NCBI GenBank assembly: GCA_038203955.1
Contig: JBBRDK010000007.1
Location: 1 to 64,000, forward strand
Reading direction: 5' to 3'
Length of the DNA: 64,000 bases
Origin: JALYUA01 sp038203955
Lineage (GTDB): Bacteria > Acidobacteriota > Thermoanaerobaculia > UBA5066 > Gp7-AA6
The notes under the pieces were generated by a model. That model was not told the DNA's origin. It saw nothing but the letters and a program-made list of their open reading frames with translations, and ran no database searches. Shown one piece after another: positions 42,215 through 51,003 of the stretch. The translations under genes and the position numbers were made by a program. Each line of letters opens with the position of its first letter. Position 1 is the first letter of the stretch.

Positions 42215-43806
42215 CGGGGGGGGACCCTCTCGATCTCGAGGAGGCGCGGCGCAAGCTCCGCGATCTGGGATACCTGGACGGCCGCGTCGAGCGTTACGTC
42301 TTCAGCCGGGTGTTCGAGGGGCGGCGGGGAGTTCTGGTTCCCGTCGCGATTGCCCTCGCGGCGGCGTGCGCGGTGGGATGCGTGGCGGCCGTGCTTTCGG
42401 CGGAGCCCGAGTTCCTCCGGTCCGGATCGGGACCCCTCGTGCTCCTGGTGCACCTCTCGCTCGCGTTCTTTTTTCCGGCCGCGCTGGCGGCCGCCGCCGG
42501 CGCGGCGATCGCGGACCGGTCCCGCTCCGCCGGGCCGGGTGCCGCGGCGTGCGGCCTTCTGGCGGCGTCGGCCGTCTTCCTGCTCTGGATCGGAGGGGCG
42601 TGGGGTCTCGGACGCGCTCTGAGGGGGTCGGCACTCCTCTGGGGCTTCCCCGTCGCGATCGCCGCGCTCGGAGCGGCCCGGAGCGCCCGCGCCGCCTATC
42701 TCGCCCGCGCGTACGCCCACTCGGGAGCGCTGCCGCGCGCCCGGCGACACGGGGCCCTCTTCGGGATCGCCGCCGCCGCGCTCGTCGTCGCCGCCGCGGT
42801 CTTCGCGTCGCGTCCCGAAGACGTCGCCTCGCCGCCGCTCCACGTCGCCCCGCGCCACGAGCGCGTCGTCGTCGTGGCGATCGACGGCATCGCGGGAGCC
42901 GCCGCGGGGGCCATCGGGGATCCGGCCCTCGCCCGGGTTCTCGAAGGCGCGCCGGCCGGCTGGTGGCGTCAGGAGCCCGCTGCCCCCCCGGAGGTATGGA
43001 CGACTGCGGCGACGGGCGTCGACTCCGTTCGCCACGGCGTTCGAGCCCTCGAGCGTGTCCGCCCGGCGGGGTCTCCGGCCGCCCTGCGTGCGCCCTTCGG
43101 GAGCCGCTGGTACCTTCGCCTCGTCGGTCCCGCGCTGTCGCTCGTCTCGAGCGCTCCCGTGTCCGCCGCCGACCGGCGCGCGCTGACGTTCTGGGAAGTC
43201 GCCGCGTCGGCGGGACTTCCGTCGGGCGCGATCGGCTGGTGGGCCTCCGGCCCGTGGCCGGGAGCCGTCGTCGTCGACAACCGGCAGGTCCTCTCCCTCG
43301 CCCGGACCGGCGAGGAGGCGGACGCGATCGCCCTCGAGCGCTGGCCGGCCCTGCGCGGCGCGGCGATCGCGGCGCTCTACCTGCCCGGCCCCGACATCCT
43401 GCGGCGGGACAGGGCGCGTCGCGCCGCGGAGATCGAGCGCATCGGCCGTTTTCTGAGCGACGAGATCCGGGCCGCGCGCGCGGGAGAGATCGCCCTCGTC
43501 GTGCTGACCGCGGATACCCACGCTCCGGCCGGGTCGCTCGCGCGGGCGACCGTGTTCGACGGCCGGTCCTCCGCGCTCGTACGCATCCAGGCCGCCGACG
43601 TGGCGCCTTCCGTCCTCGCGCGCGCGGGCATTCCCGCCGCGGAGGATCTGCGAGGCCACGCCGTCCCGGCTCTCTTCCGGGAAGGTTCGCTCGAAAAAGC
43701 GACGGTCGCGACCTACGGCTCGAGGATCGCGCCTGCCGCGGGATCGAGCGTCACGACGGATCGGGAGTATTTGAGGAGGCTGAAGGCGCTGGGGTATCTG
43801 AATTGA
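42211..43806 (+). CDS. Membrane-anchored alkaline-phosphatase-superfamily protein
   Basis: 531 residues from a GTG that overlaps the previous stop. The first 205 residues have about five hydrophobic segments. The extracytoplasmic domain starts with VVVVAIDGIAG (metal Asp), then PPEVWTTAATGVDSVRHGV with a Thr as likely nucleophile, as in phosphodiesterase/phosphatase members. The C-terminus YLRRLKALGYLN is common in this group. HAPAG near residue 435 may hold a metal His. Coupling to the prenyl synthase suggests, but does not prove, a prenyl-phosphate or lipid-linked substrate. Confidence 0.75.
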   Translation: MTGGDPLDLEEARRKLRDLGYLDGRVERYVFSRVFEGRRGVLVPVAIALAAACAVGCVAAVLSAEPEFLRSGSGPLVLLVHLSLAFFFPAALAAAAGAAIADRSRSAGPGAAACGLLAASAVFLLWIGGAWGLGRALRGSALLWGFPVAIAALGAARSARAAYLARAYAHSGALPRARRHGALFGIAAAALVVAAAVFASRPEDVASPPLHVAPRHERVVVVAIDGIAGAAAGAIGDPALARVLEGAPAGWWRQEPAAPPEVWTTAATGVDSVRHGVRALERVRPAGSPAALRAPFGSRWYLRLVGPALSLVSSAPVSAADRRALTFWEVAASAGLPSGAIGWWASGPWPGAVVVDNRQVLSLARTGEEADAIALERWPALRGAAIAALYLPGPDILRRDRARRAAEIERIGRFLSDEIRAARAGEIALVVLTADTHAPAGSLARATVFDGRSSALVRIQAADVAPSVLARAGIPAAEDLRGHAVPALFREGSLEKATVATYGSRIAPAAGSSVTTDREYLRRLKALGYLN

Positions 43807-43808
43807 GC

Positions 43809-43926
43809 GCGGTTGAGCGTCGAGCGTCGAACGTTGAGCGTTTTGTAAAAAGACGAGGAATAGATACGGAGAGCCGAGGTCCGCGCTTCTTCCCTACGCT
43901 TAACGCTGAACGCTTTACGCTCAACC
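43809..43926. repeat. Heptamer composite, inverted GTTGAGC arms
   Basis: The left arm (43812-43840) is TTGAGCG/TCGAGCG/TCGAACG units and the right arm (43899-43926) is CGCTTAA/CGCTGAA/CGCTTTA/CGCTCAA units, with about 58 bp between them. It fills the gap between two plus-strand genes. Confidence 0.88.
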
Positions 43927-43942
43927 CGCTTACGATACCGGC

Positions 43943-44974
43943 ATGAAAGCCGTCTTCTTCCACCAGCACGGCGGCAACGAGGTTCTCCAGTACGGCGACC
44001 GGGCGGAGCCGGAGCCCGGGCCGGGCGAGGTTCGCGTCGCGATCCGGGCCGCCGCGTTGAATCGGCTCGACCTCTTCGTGCGCAACGGCATTCCCCACGT
44101 GCCGCTTCCTCAGGTGCCCGGAGCCGACGGGGCCGGAGTCGTCGACCTCGCCGGGCCGGGTGTCGAAGGCTTCAGCCCCGGAGACCGCGTCCTGATTCAG
44201 CCGGGGCTCTCCTGCGGCGCCTGCGAGTTCTGCCGCTCGGGCGAGCAGAGCGTCTGCGTGAAGTACCGCATCTTAGGCGAGCACCTCGCGGGCACGTTCG
44301 CCGAGAAGGTCGTCGTTCCCGCACGCAACCTCTTCCCGATCCCCGAAAAACTGTCGTTCGAGCAGGCGGCAGCCTTTCCGCTGGTCTATCAGACGGCTTG
44401 GCGGATGATCGTCAGCCGAGCCGCGCTGCGCCCCGGAGAGATCGTCCTCGTTCATGGGGCGGGGGGAGGCGTGGCCGGCGCGGCCATCGAGATCGCCCTT
44501 CTCTGCGGAGGGCGCGTCTGGGCGACGACGTCCGGAGAGGAGAAGATGCGGCAGGTCGGCGGATCGGGCGCGGAGGTCGTCCTCGACTACAGGAAGTCCG
44601 ACGTCGGCAAGGAGGTGCGCGCCCGCACCGGCAAGCGCGGCGTCGACGTCGTGGTCGATTGCGTGGGCGAGGCGACGTGGATGACCTCGCTTCAGGCGGC
44701 CTCGAAGGCCGGGCGGATCGTGACCTGCGGGGCGACGTCGGGCCCCAACCCGAAGGAAGAAATTCGTCTCATCTTCTGGAAGCAGCTTTCCATCCTCGGG
44801 TCCACGATGGCGAACGACCGCGAGTTCCGCGCGCTGCTCTCCGCGGTTTCCGCGGGCCGCCTCACGCCCCGCATCGACCAGGTGTTTCCGTTCTCCCGCG
44901 CGGCAGAGGCGTACCGACGCCTCGAAGAGGGGCGCCAGCATGGAAAGATCATTCTCGTCCCCGATCCTTCCTAG
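43943..44974 (+). CDS. Zinc-type quinone oxidoreductase / alcohol dehydrogenase (MDR family)
   Basis: 343 residues. The GroES-like N-terminal part has VRVAIRAAALNRLDLFVRN and the structural zinc cysteines in CGACEFCRSGEQSVC. The Rossmann part has the nucleotide motif VHGAGGGVAGAAIEIA. The catalytic-zinc Cys of true alcohol dehydrogenases is replaced by Asn-Arg at the usual position, so a quinone-oxidoreductase-like reductase using NADPH is more likely. The neighbours give no pathway. Confidence 0.9.
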   Translation: MKAVFFHQHGGNEVLQYGDRAEPEPGPGEVRVAIRAAALNRLDLFVRNGIPHVPLPQVPGADGAGVVDLAGPGVEGFSPGDRVLIQPGLSCGACEFCRSGEQSVCVKYRILGEHLAGTFAEKVVVPARNLFPIPEKLSFEQAAAFPLVYQTAWRMIVSRAALRPGEIVLVHGAGGGVAGAAIEIALLCGGRVWATTSGEEKMRQVGGSGAEVVLDYRKSDVGKEVRARTGKRGVDVVVDCVGEATWMTSLQAASKAGRIVTCGATSGPNPKEEIRLIFWKQLSILGSTMANDREFRALLSAVSAGRLTPRIDQVFPFSRAAEAYRRLEEGRQHGKIILVPDPS

Positions 44975-45049
44975 GAGCGTGTGCGAGTCATGTCCGTCGC
45001 GAGCGCGGTGAGGCCGAAGCGAGAGCGGGAGCGCAGGGCTTCCATGAGC

Positions 45050-45069
45050 GGGGGACCGGTCGGTCCCCC
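45050..45069. terminator. Perfect 8-bp hairpin in the gap before the glycosyltransferase
   Basis: GGGGGACC pairs exactly with GGTCCCCC around GGTC. There is no T-run. It lies in a 256-bp gap that also has a GGGTGCGCC...GGCGTAGCCCC pairing and no recognisable gene. It could end transcription of the oxidoreductase gene. Confidence 0.4.
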
Positions 45070-45230
45070 GGTACCCCCGGGTGCGCCGAGGCGTAGCCCC
45101 GCCACGCCGCACACGCCCCAGGGGTCCAAGGGACTGCCGAAGTCCCCAGCTCAGAATTCGACCGAGCATTCCGCTTGCGGCGAGAGACACGCCTTCGCGC
45201 AGCAGGAGATTACGAGGACAGGCTCCTAAC

Positions 45231-46397
45231 GTGCCGTCCGGTCCGCCTCTTTCGATTCTGCAGATCCTGGAGAAGGGTCTGTTCTCCACCGGAAGCGTGG
45301 TGCAGATGTTCCAGCTGGCGCGGGGCCTTTCCCGACGCGGCCACCGCGTGGCGATCGTGTCTCGCGACGCCGGGGACGTTCCGGGCGAGGCGCGCCAGGA
45401 AGGGCTCGATTTCTACGCCCTGCCGTTAAAGCACGAGTTCGACTTCGCGAGCGCGCGGAAGCTGGCCGTCCTGGTGGACGAGCGAGAGGTGGACGTCATT
45501 CACGTGCACAAGGGAATCGCGCACTCCATCGCGCTCTTTTCGACTCTTTTCTCGCGCCGGCGGCCGGTGCTCGTCGTAAACCGGGGGGTCTCGTTCCCGC
45601 TCGACCCGTTCAATCGAATCAAGTACCACGTGCGGATGGACGCCGTCGTCACGGTGTGCGAGGACATCAAAAGAGTCATCGTGGCGTCGGGCCGGCTCGC
45701 GCCCGGGATCGTCCACGTGATCTACGCCGGCGTGGACCTCTCGGTGTTCGATCCCGACAGGACGGACGGGCCGAGAGTCCGCCGCGAGTGGGGAGTCTCC
45801 CCGGACGACACGCTGCTGGTTCAGGTCGGCGCGCGGGAGTGGAAGGGCTGGAGGGACCTGGTGTCCGCGACGGCCCTCCTCGCGCCGGAGTTCCCCCGGT
45901 TCCGCACGGCGGTCGTGGCGTGCGAGGACGAGGCGAAGAAGGCCGACGTTCTGGCGTTTGCCCGCGCGCAGGGTGTCCAAGACCGGGTGCTGCCGATCGG
46001 TTTCCGGTCGGACATGCCCGACGTCCTCGCCGCCGCCGACATGATCGCCGACCTCTCCTACGAGGGGCTGGGAGTGACGGGGACGCTGCGCGAGGCGATG
46101 GCACTCGGCAAACCGGTGCTCGGCAGCGCCGCCGGGGGAAACCCCGAGCTCGTCGTCGACCGCGAGTCCGGCCTGCTCGTCCCTCCTCGAGATCCTCCGG
46201 CGATGGCGGCGGCCGTCCGGCGCCTCCTGGCGGACCCGGCGCTGGCGGCGAGGCTCGGGCAGAACGCCCGCGCGCGCGTCGAGGCCGGGTTCTCCTCCGA
46301 AGTGCGCCTCGACCGGATCGAGGCCCTCTACCGGGGCCTCATCTCCGAAAAAGCCAGAGGGCGAGAGAGAAGAGGAGCGACAGCAGCAGGCAGGTGA
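45231..46397 (+). CDS. Glycosyltransferase family 4 protein
   Basis: 388 residues from GTG 45231; earlier in-frame codons are not protein-like. The GT-B fold has LEKGLFSTGSVVQMFQLA and HVHKGIAHSIAL in the N-domain and VGAREWKGWRDLV, AADMIADLSYEGLGVTG and REAMALGKPVLGSAAGG in the C-domain. The E-x7-E motif is represented by the conserved SYEGLGVTGTLREAM. It probably transfers a hexose in lipopolysaccharide or exopolysaccharide assembly. Its 3' end overlaps the convergent DUF2905 gene by 59 bp. Confidence 0.9.
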   Translation: MPSGPPLSILQILEKGLFSTGSVVQMFQLARGLSRRGHRVAIVSRDAGDVPGEARQEGLDFYALPLKHEFDFASARKLAVLVDEREVDVIHVHKGIAHSIALFSTLFSRRRPVLVVNRGVSFPLDPFNRIKYHVRMDAVVTVCEDIKRVIVASGRLAPGIVHVIYAGVDLSVFDPDRTDGPRVRREWGVSPDDTLLVQVGAREWKGWRDLVSATALLAPEFPRFRTAVVACEDEAKKADVLAFARAQGVQDRVLPIGFRSDMPDVLAAADMIADLSYEGLGVTGTLREAMALGKPVLGSAAGGNPELVVDRESGLLVPPRDPPAMAAAVRRLLADPALAARLGQNARARVEAGFSSEVRLDRIEALYRGLISEKARGRERRGATAAGR

Positions 46398-46548
46398 CCA
46401 GGGGGAACGCGAACGTCCAACCTCCCCGGCGCACCACGAAGTCGCCCGGCAGTCGTCCGGCATAGCGGGAGAGGACCGGCCACAGCACGGCCGCGGCGAC
46501 CAGCAGGAGTCCCGCCGCCATCAGCAAGCCTCGGATCGGAAACTGCAC
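46339..46548 (-). CDS. DUF2905 small membrane protein
   Basis: 69 residues from GTG 46548, chosen for a GGAGGAGG site nine bases upstream; a longer frame starts at ATG 46617. Two hydrophobic helices flank GRLPGDFVVRRGG, the family signature, followed by FPLVTCLLLSLLFSLALWLF. The family is widespread and of unknown role. It overlaps the glycosyltransferase gene tail to tail. Confidence 0.82.
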   Translation of the reverse strand: MQFPIRGLLMAAGLLLVAAAVLWPVLSRYAGRLPGDFVVRRGGWTFAFPLVTCLLLSLLFSLALWLFRR

Positions 46549-46664
46549 GGTCGAGAACCTCCTCCCTGTCCCGTCTTGTCGCCCGTCGCCTTTGGTCTTT
46601 CGCCAGATCCGTGCCATGATCGCTTCCCCTCATCGGGCGCGCACGGGCTTTCCGAACGCACGCC

Positions 46665-47375
46665 ATGACCGAAATCACGTCTCCCCGACGCCCCGTTCTC
46701 CGGATCCGCGATCTCCCGTGCGAAGAGCGTCCCCGCGAGCGACTCGCGCGGGTGGGCGCCGCCGCTCTTTCGAACGAGGAGCTCCTCTCGCTCCTGCTCG
46801 GTTCCGGCACGCGCGGCGAGAATGCTCTCGACCGAGCCCGGAGCCTCCTCGCCGAGCATGGCGGCTTAGTCGCCCTCGCCGGAATGTCGGGCGCCGAGCT
46901 GCGCCGCGAGCGCGGGATCAAAGGCGCCCGGGCCGCCGTCATCGAAGCCTCCCTCGAGCTCGGCCGGCGCCTGTCGACCGAGGCCATCGCGCCGCGCGAC
47001 CTTTTCCACGAGCCGAATCTCGTCAAGGAGTATCTCCGCCGGGCGCGCGGAGACGGCGCGCAGGAGCGGACGGGTGCGCTGTTCGTCAACGCGAGGAACC
47101 GGCTGCTGAAGGACGATCCGGACATCTACCGGGGCACGCTCGATCGGGCGGTCGTCGAGCCGCGCGAGATCTTGAAGCGCGCCCTGCTGGCCAACGCGGC
47201 GGGAGTGATCCTGTACCACAACCATCCGTCGGGAGATCCCTCCCCGTCGCGGGAAGACCGCGAGTTCACCCGGAGGCTCGCAACCGCTGCCGAGTCAGTC
47301 GGCGTGCGGCTGCTCGATCACATCGTGGTCGGCCGTTCCGGCTGCATCTCGTTCCGCGAGGCGGGATTGCTGTAA
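46665..47375 (+). CDS. radC: RadC family protein (JAB/MPN metal domain)
   Basis: 236 residues. The N-terminal helix-hairpin-helix region (RERLARVGAAALSNEELLSLLLGSGTR start) leads to the RadC core with the JAMM metal motif HNHPSGDPSPSREDREF (HxHx10D type). The name is historic; a direct repair role is not established. The gene is divergent from DUF2905 and followed by a heptamer array. Confidence 0.92.
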   Translation: MTEITSPRRPVLRIRDLPCEERPRERLARVGAAALSNEELLSLLLGSGTRGENALDRARSLLAEHGGLVALAGMSGAELRRERGIKGARAAVIEASLELGRRLSTEAIAPRDLFHEPNLVKEYLRRARGDGAQERTGALFVNARNRLLKDDPDIYRGTLDRAVVEPREILKRALLANAAGVILYHNHPSGDPSPSREDREFTRRLATAAESVGVRLLDHIVVGRSGCISFREAGLL

Positions 47376-47553
47376 GAAAGTTGACAGTTGACAGTTGAGA
47401 GTCGAGAGTCGAGAGTCCAGAGTGGAGCAGCCCGGCTGATCTGGGGCGCCACTCGGTGTATGTTGGGCGTCCCTTTCCGGGGGCTCTTTTGAACGCTCAA
47501 CGCATAACGCTCAACGCTTAACCCTCAAAACTCTCAACTCCTAACTCTCAACT
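47374..47553. repeat. Heptamer composite, inverted AGTTGAG arms around AACGCTC units
   Basis: The left arm (47381-47425) has six in-phase units from AGTTGAC to AGTGGAG. The middle (47491-47520) has AACGCTC/AACGCAT units. The right arm (about 47527-47553) is CTCAACT/CTAACTC units. It ends five bases before the metG start. Confidence 0.9.
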
Positions 47554-47558
47554 TCCTC

Positions 47559-49538
47559 GTGCGCTTCTACGCCACCACGCCGATCTACTACGTCAACGAT
47601 CTGCCCCACATCGGGCACATCTATTCGACCGTCGTCGGCGATGCGCTGACGCGCTTCCACCGGTTGATCGGCGAGCCCACCCGTTTTCTGACCGGGACGG
47701 ACGAGCACGGGCAGAAGATCGAGAAGGCGGCCTCCGAGCAGAACCTTCGGCCGATCGAGCTGGCGGACCGCGTGGTGGCGCGCTACGGCGAGCTCTGGAA
47801 GACGTACGACATCGCCAACGACGATTTCATCCGGACGACCGAGCCGCGGCACCGGCGCGGGGTGGAGGCGCTGATCGCCCGGATCGAGGCGGCGGGGGAC
47901 TTCTACACCGCGAAGCACGAGGGGTGGTACTGCTCGGGCTGTGAGCTGTTCTATACGGAGAAGGAGCTCGATTCCGGGAAGCGATGTCCCATCCACGGCA
48001 CCGTCTGCACCTGGGAGTCGGAGGAAAACGTCTTCTTCCGCCTTTCGAAGTACGCGGAACCTCTCCTGCGCCACATCGAGGCGCACCCCGAGTTCATCCG
48101 GCCCGAGACGCGGCGCGCCGAGGTGGTGTCCTTCATCCGCGGAGGATTGAACGATCTTTCGGTCTCGCGCACGACGCTCCAGTGGGGCATCCCCTTTCCG
48201 AATCATCCCGGGCACGTCGTCTACGTCTGGTTCGACGCCCTGGCGAATTACATCACCGCGCTGGGATTCGGAGCGGAGGACGATCGGCTCTACCGGGAAT
48301 TCTGGGCCGACCCGGACTCCCGACGCGTCCACCTGATCGGCAAGGACATTCTGAGGTTTCACGCCGTCTACTGGCCCGTGTTCCTGCTGTCGGCCGGGCT
48401 TCCCCTGCCGACGACGGTCTGGGCCCACGGGTGGTGGCTGCGCGACGGGAAGAAGATCTCGAAGTCGGTCGGCGGCATCGTGCGCCCGGATGAGCTCGCC
48501 GCGACCTTCGGGCCCGACGCGGTGCGTTATTTCCTCCTGCGCGAGATGGCGTTCGGACAGGATGCCAGCTTTTCCGACGAGGCCTTCCTCGTGCGGTACA
48601 ACGCGGACCTCGCCAACGACCTCGGCAACACCGTGTCGAGGGTCGCCGCTCTCTGCCGTCAGTCGTTCGGCTCGGCGCCCACCGTGCCTTGCGGCGTCAA
48701 CGAGATTCACACGGCCTACCGGCCTCTCCGGAAGGAGTGGCGGGAGGCCATGGAAGAGCTCGCGTTCCACCGTGCTCTCGAAGCCGTGTGGAAGCTCCTC
48801 TCCCAGATCAACGGCTACGTGGTCAGCCGCGAGCCGTGGAAGATCCGGAAGGAGGAGGGCGCGTCCGACCGGCTGCAGAGAATCCTCTACGGAGCGGCCG
48901 AAGGCGTGCGGCTCGCAGCCGTCCTCCTCTCGCCGTTTCTTCCGGCGACGTCCCGGAAGGTCTTCGAGACGCTGGGTCTTCCGCCGCGCGACCCGGACGA
49001 GCACGACCTGCGCTGGGGAGGCCTGGTCCTGGGGGCGCCTCTCCCCGAGTCTCCGGCCCTCTTCCCCCGCGCCGACATCGCCGCGTATCTGAAAGGAGAG
49101 CAGAGTCCCATGGAAGACAAATCGATCCCCCCGCCGGCCGCTTCCGCCCCCGCGCCGGAGGCGCCGCCCGTCGAGACCACCCAGGCCGTCTCGCCCTCGA
49201 TTCCCGACGCGCGCATCGGAATCGAAGAGTTTCAGAGAGTCCGACTGGTCACCGCGAAGGTGCTCACCGCCGAGCGGGTCCCCAAGTCCAACAAGCTGAT
49301 GAAGCTCCAGGTCGACCTCGGGACCGAACAGCGGCAGATCGTCGCCGGGATCGCCGCCCGCTACGAGCCGGAGGTCCTGGTCGGCCGAAACGTCGTGATC
49401 GTGGCGAACCTGAAGCCCGCGAAGCTCATGGGCGTCGAGTCGAATGGGATGATCCTCGCCGCGACGGTGGGGGAAGCGGGCGAGCCCTCTCTGCTGGAGG
49501 TGGCCGCCGACGTCCCGCCGGGCAGCCGGGTGAAGTAG
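47559..49538 (+). CDS. metG: Methionyl-tRNA synthetase with C-terminal tRNA-binding domain
   Basis: 659 residues from GTG 47559. The class-I signatures are HIGH (LPHIGHIYSTV) and KISKS (DGKKISKSVGG). The zinc knuckle has CSGC and the pair CPIHGTVC. After an Ala/Pro-rich linker (about 515-550) comes the tRBD (EEFQRVRLVTAKVLTAERVPK), as in the dimeric bacterial enzymes. No Shine-Dalgarno precedes the start; the upstream bases are a heptamer array. The TAG stop leads directly into another array. Confidence 0.96.
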   Translation: MRFYATTPIYYVNDLPHIGHIYSTVVGDALTRFHRLIGEPTRFLTGTDEHGQKIEKAASEQNLRPIELADRVVARYGELWKTYDIANDDFIRTTEPRHRRGVEALIARIEAAGDFYTAKHEGWYCSGCELFYTEKELDSGKRCPIHGTVCTWESEENVFFRLSKYAEPLLRHIEAHPEFIRPETRRAEVVSFIRGGLNDLSVSRTTLQWGIPFPNHPGHVVYVWFDALANYITALGFGAEDDRLYREFWADPDSRRVHLIGKDILRFHAVYWPVFLLSAGLPLPTTVWAHGWWLRDGKKISKSVGGIVRPDELAATFGPDAVRYFLLREMAFGQDASFSDEAFLVRYNADLANDLGNTVSRVAALCRQSFGSAPTVPCGVNEIHTAYRPLRKEWREAMEELAFHRALEAVWKLLSQINGYVVSREPWKIRKEEGASDRLQRILYGAAEGVRLAAVLLSPFLPATSRKVFETLGLPPRDPDEHDLRWGGLVLGAPLPESPALFPRADIAAYLKGEQSPMEDKSIPPPAASAPAPEAPPVETTQAVSPSIPDARIGIEEFQRVRLVTAKVLTAERVPKSNKLMKLQVDLGTEQRQIVAGIAARYEPEVLVGRNVVIVANLKPAKLMGVESNGMILAATVGEAGEPSLLEVAADVPPGSRVK

Positions 49539-49596
49539 AGCTGTCAGCTGTCAGCTCTCAGCTTTCAGTTTTGAGTTCTCAATCTTGAGTTGAGTC
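49537..49596. repeat. Heptamer array (AGCTNTC drifting to AGTTNNG)
   Basis: Eight successive 7-bp units run in phase: AGCTGTC, AGCTGTC, AGCTCTC, AGCTTTC, AGTTTTG, AGTTCTC, AATCTTG, AGTTGAG. It fills the gap between metG and tatD and shows one family turning gradually into another. Confidence 0.9.
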
Positions 49597-49610
49597 AAGG
49601 GGAGACCCGT

Positions 49611-50402
49611 GTGAGCGACCGTCTCGTGCTGGCCGATTCACATTGCCACCTGCAGCTCGAGGGACGGGGCGGCGTCGCTGACGATACGGACGCGCTGCTC
49701 GCACGGGCGCGCGCGGCCGGCGTCGGGCGGTTCCTGGTCCCGGGGACGACGCTCGCCGATTCCGAGGCGGCGCTCGCGATCGCGCGTCGTCACTCCGACG
49801 TCGTCGCGGCGGTGGGCGTCCACCCGCACGAGGCGAAGAACTTCGATCCCGAGCGGGACGGGCCGCGTCTGGAAGCGCTGGCCCGCGACCCGAAGGCTGC
49901 CGCGATCGGCGAGGTCGGCCTCGACTTTCACTACGACCTTTCGCCTCGAAACGTTCAGATCGCCGTTCTCGAATGGATGCTGGATCTGGCGCGCCGCCTC
50001 AAAAAGCCGGCCATTCTCCACAACCGGGAGAGCGGCAGCGAGATGTACGCACTTCTCTCGCGTCAGGAACGCCGCGACCGCCCGGGCGTGTACCACTCGT
50101 TCACGGAGACGGCGGAGTACGGCCGCAAGGCGATCGACCTCGGGTACAGGATCTCGTTCTCGGGGATGATCACTTTCCGGGCCGCCGGGAACATTCGCGC
50201 GGCGGCAGCCGGGCTGCCGCTCGACGCTCTCTTGATCGAGACGGACACGCCGTTTCTCGCGCCCGTTCCCCACCGCGGGAAACCCGGGGAGCCGGCGTTC
50301 GTCGTCGAGACCGCGAAAGCGCTCGCGGCCGCGCAGGTCACCGACCTGGCGGCGGTCGCGGCGGCCACCACATCGAACTTCGACGCGCTCTTCCTCTCGT
50401 GA
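49611..50402 (+). CDS. TatD family metal-dependent hydrolase (deoxyribonuclease-like)
   Basis: 263 residues from GTG 49611, preceded by AAGGGGAG. The TIM-barrel metal motifs are DSHCHL, VGVHPHEA, GEVGLDFHYDLSP, ILHNRESG, VYHSFTET and LIETDTPFLAP. The family has 3'-5' exonuclease activity on DNA and some D-aminoacyl-tRNA deacylase activity. It follows metG, as tatD often does, and overlaps the next gene by GTGA. Confidence 0.93.
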   Translation: MSDRLVLADSHCHLQLEGRGGVADDTDALLARARAAGVGRFLVPGTTLADSEAALAIARRHSDVVAAVGVHPHEAKNFDPERDGPRLEALARDPKAAAIGEVGLDFHYDLSPRNVQIAVLEWMLDLARRLKKPAILHNRESGSEMYALLSRQERRDRPGVYHSFTETAEYGRKAIDLGYRISFSGMITFRAAGNIRAAAAGLPLDALLIETDTPFLAPVPHRGKPGEPAFVVETAKALAAAQVTDLAAVAAATTSNFDALFLS

Positions 50403-50764
50403 GCCCCCGCCTCTCTCCCGAGGAGTTCGATGCCTGCGTCGAGGAAGCGCTGGCGCAGGTCCCGCCCGCGTTCGCCCGCTACATCGAAAACGTCGTCGTC
50501 GTGGTCGAAGAGGAGCCGGCCGTCGAAGACTACGAGGAGACGGACACGCCGGACGACGACGAGCTCTTCGGGATCTTTCGCGGCATGGACGTCTTCGACC
50601 GCCAGTCGGCGGTCTCGCACCTGCCGGGCCAGATCGCGATCTTCCGAGGCCCGATCCTGCGGACCTGCCGCTCGAAAGGGGAAGCCATCCGGGAGATCCG
50701 CGACACGGTCGTCCACGAGATCGGACACGTGCTCGGGCTGTCGGATGAGGAGATGCCGTATTAG
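50399..50764 (+). CDS. Minimal metallopeptidase (PF06262 zincin family)
   Basis: 121 residues from a GTG that overlaps the tatD stop. It has the family frame: LSPEEFDACVEEALAQVPP at the start, VVVVVEEEP, then LPGQIAIFRGP and the zinc motif HEIGHVLGLSDEEM (HExxHxxGxxDE). Members are short cytoplasmic zincins of unknown substrate. Coupling with tatD and metG suggests housekeeping. Confidence 0.9.
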   Translation: MSPRLSPEEFDACVEEALAQVPPAFARYIENVVVVVEEEPAVEDYEETDTPDDDELFGIFRGMDVFDRQSAVSHLPGQIAIFRGPILRTCRSKGEAIREIRDTVVHEIGHVLGLSDEEMPY

Positions 50765-50776
50765 CCGAGAGGAGGG

Positions 50777-51003
50777 TTGAGCGTTGAGCGTTCAGCGTTT
50801 GTTGGGACACGAGGGCGAGGCGGGAGGAGGGGCCGGGAGCCGAGCGACTAACGGGAGCGAGACGGCCGCGGTACTCCGCGGTCAACTAGATCGGGAATCG
50901 AAAGAAGGGGGACGGCTGACGGCTCACTCTCCCCCTCTCCGCGGGCGCGCAGGAGGGGGGAGTTCCCGGGTTCGACGCTCAACGCATAACGCTCAACGCT
51001 TAA
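50777..51003. repeat. Heptamer composite with core copy B between inverted GTTGAGC arms
   Basis: The left arm (50777-50798) is GTTGAGC units. Core copy B (50835-50890) follows, then CGGGAAT-type units, then the right arm of GCTCAAC/GCATAAC units (50973-51003). The right arm contains the TGA stop of the BNR gene (50993-50995). It is the most complete composite in the window. Confidence 0.9.
50835..50890 (+). repeat. 56-bp core repeat, copy B
   Basis: It differs from copy A (15123-15178) at one base (CTAAC for CCAAC). It contains the CCGCGG-TACT-CCGCGG hairpin and is followed by TCGGGAATCG. Confidence 0.92.

Noticed and set aside
44975..45230. Short plus-strand frames before the glycosyltransferase as a gene
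   Set aside because: They lack protein-like sequence and ribosome sites; the gap is better described by its hairpin.
49973..50398. Long upstream extension of the minimal zincin frame inside tatD
   Set aside because: The extension is an out-of-frame shadow of tatD; the GTGA overlap gives the normal family length.
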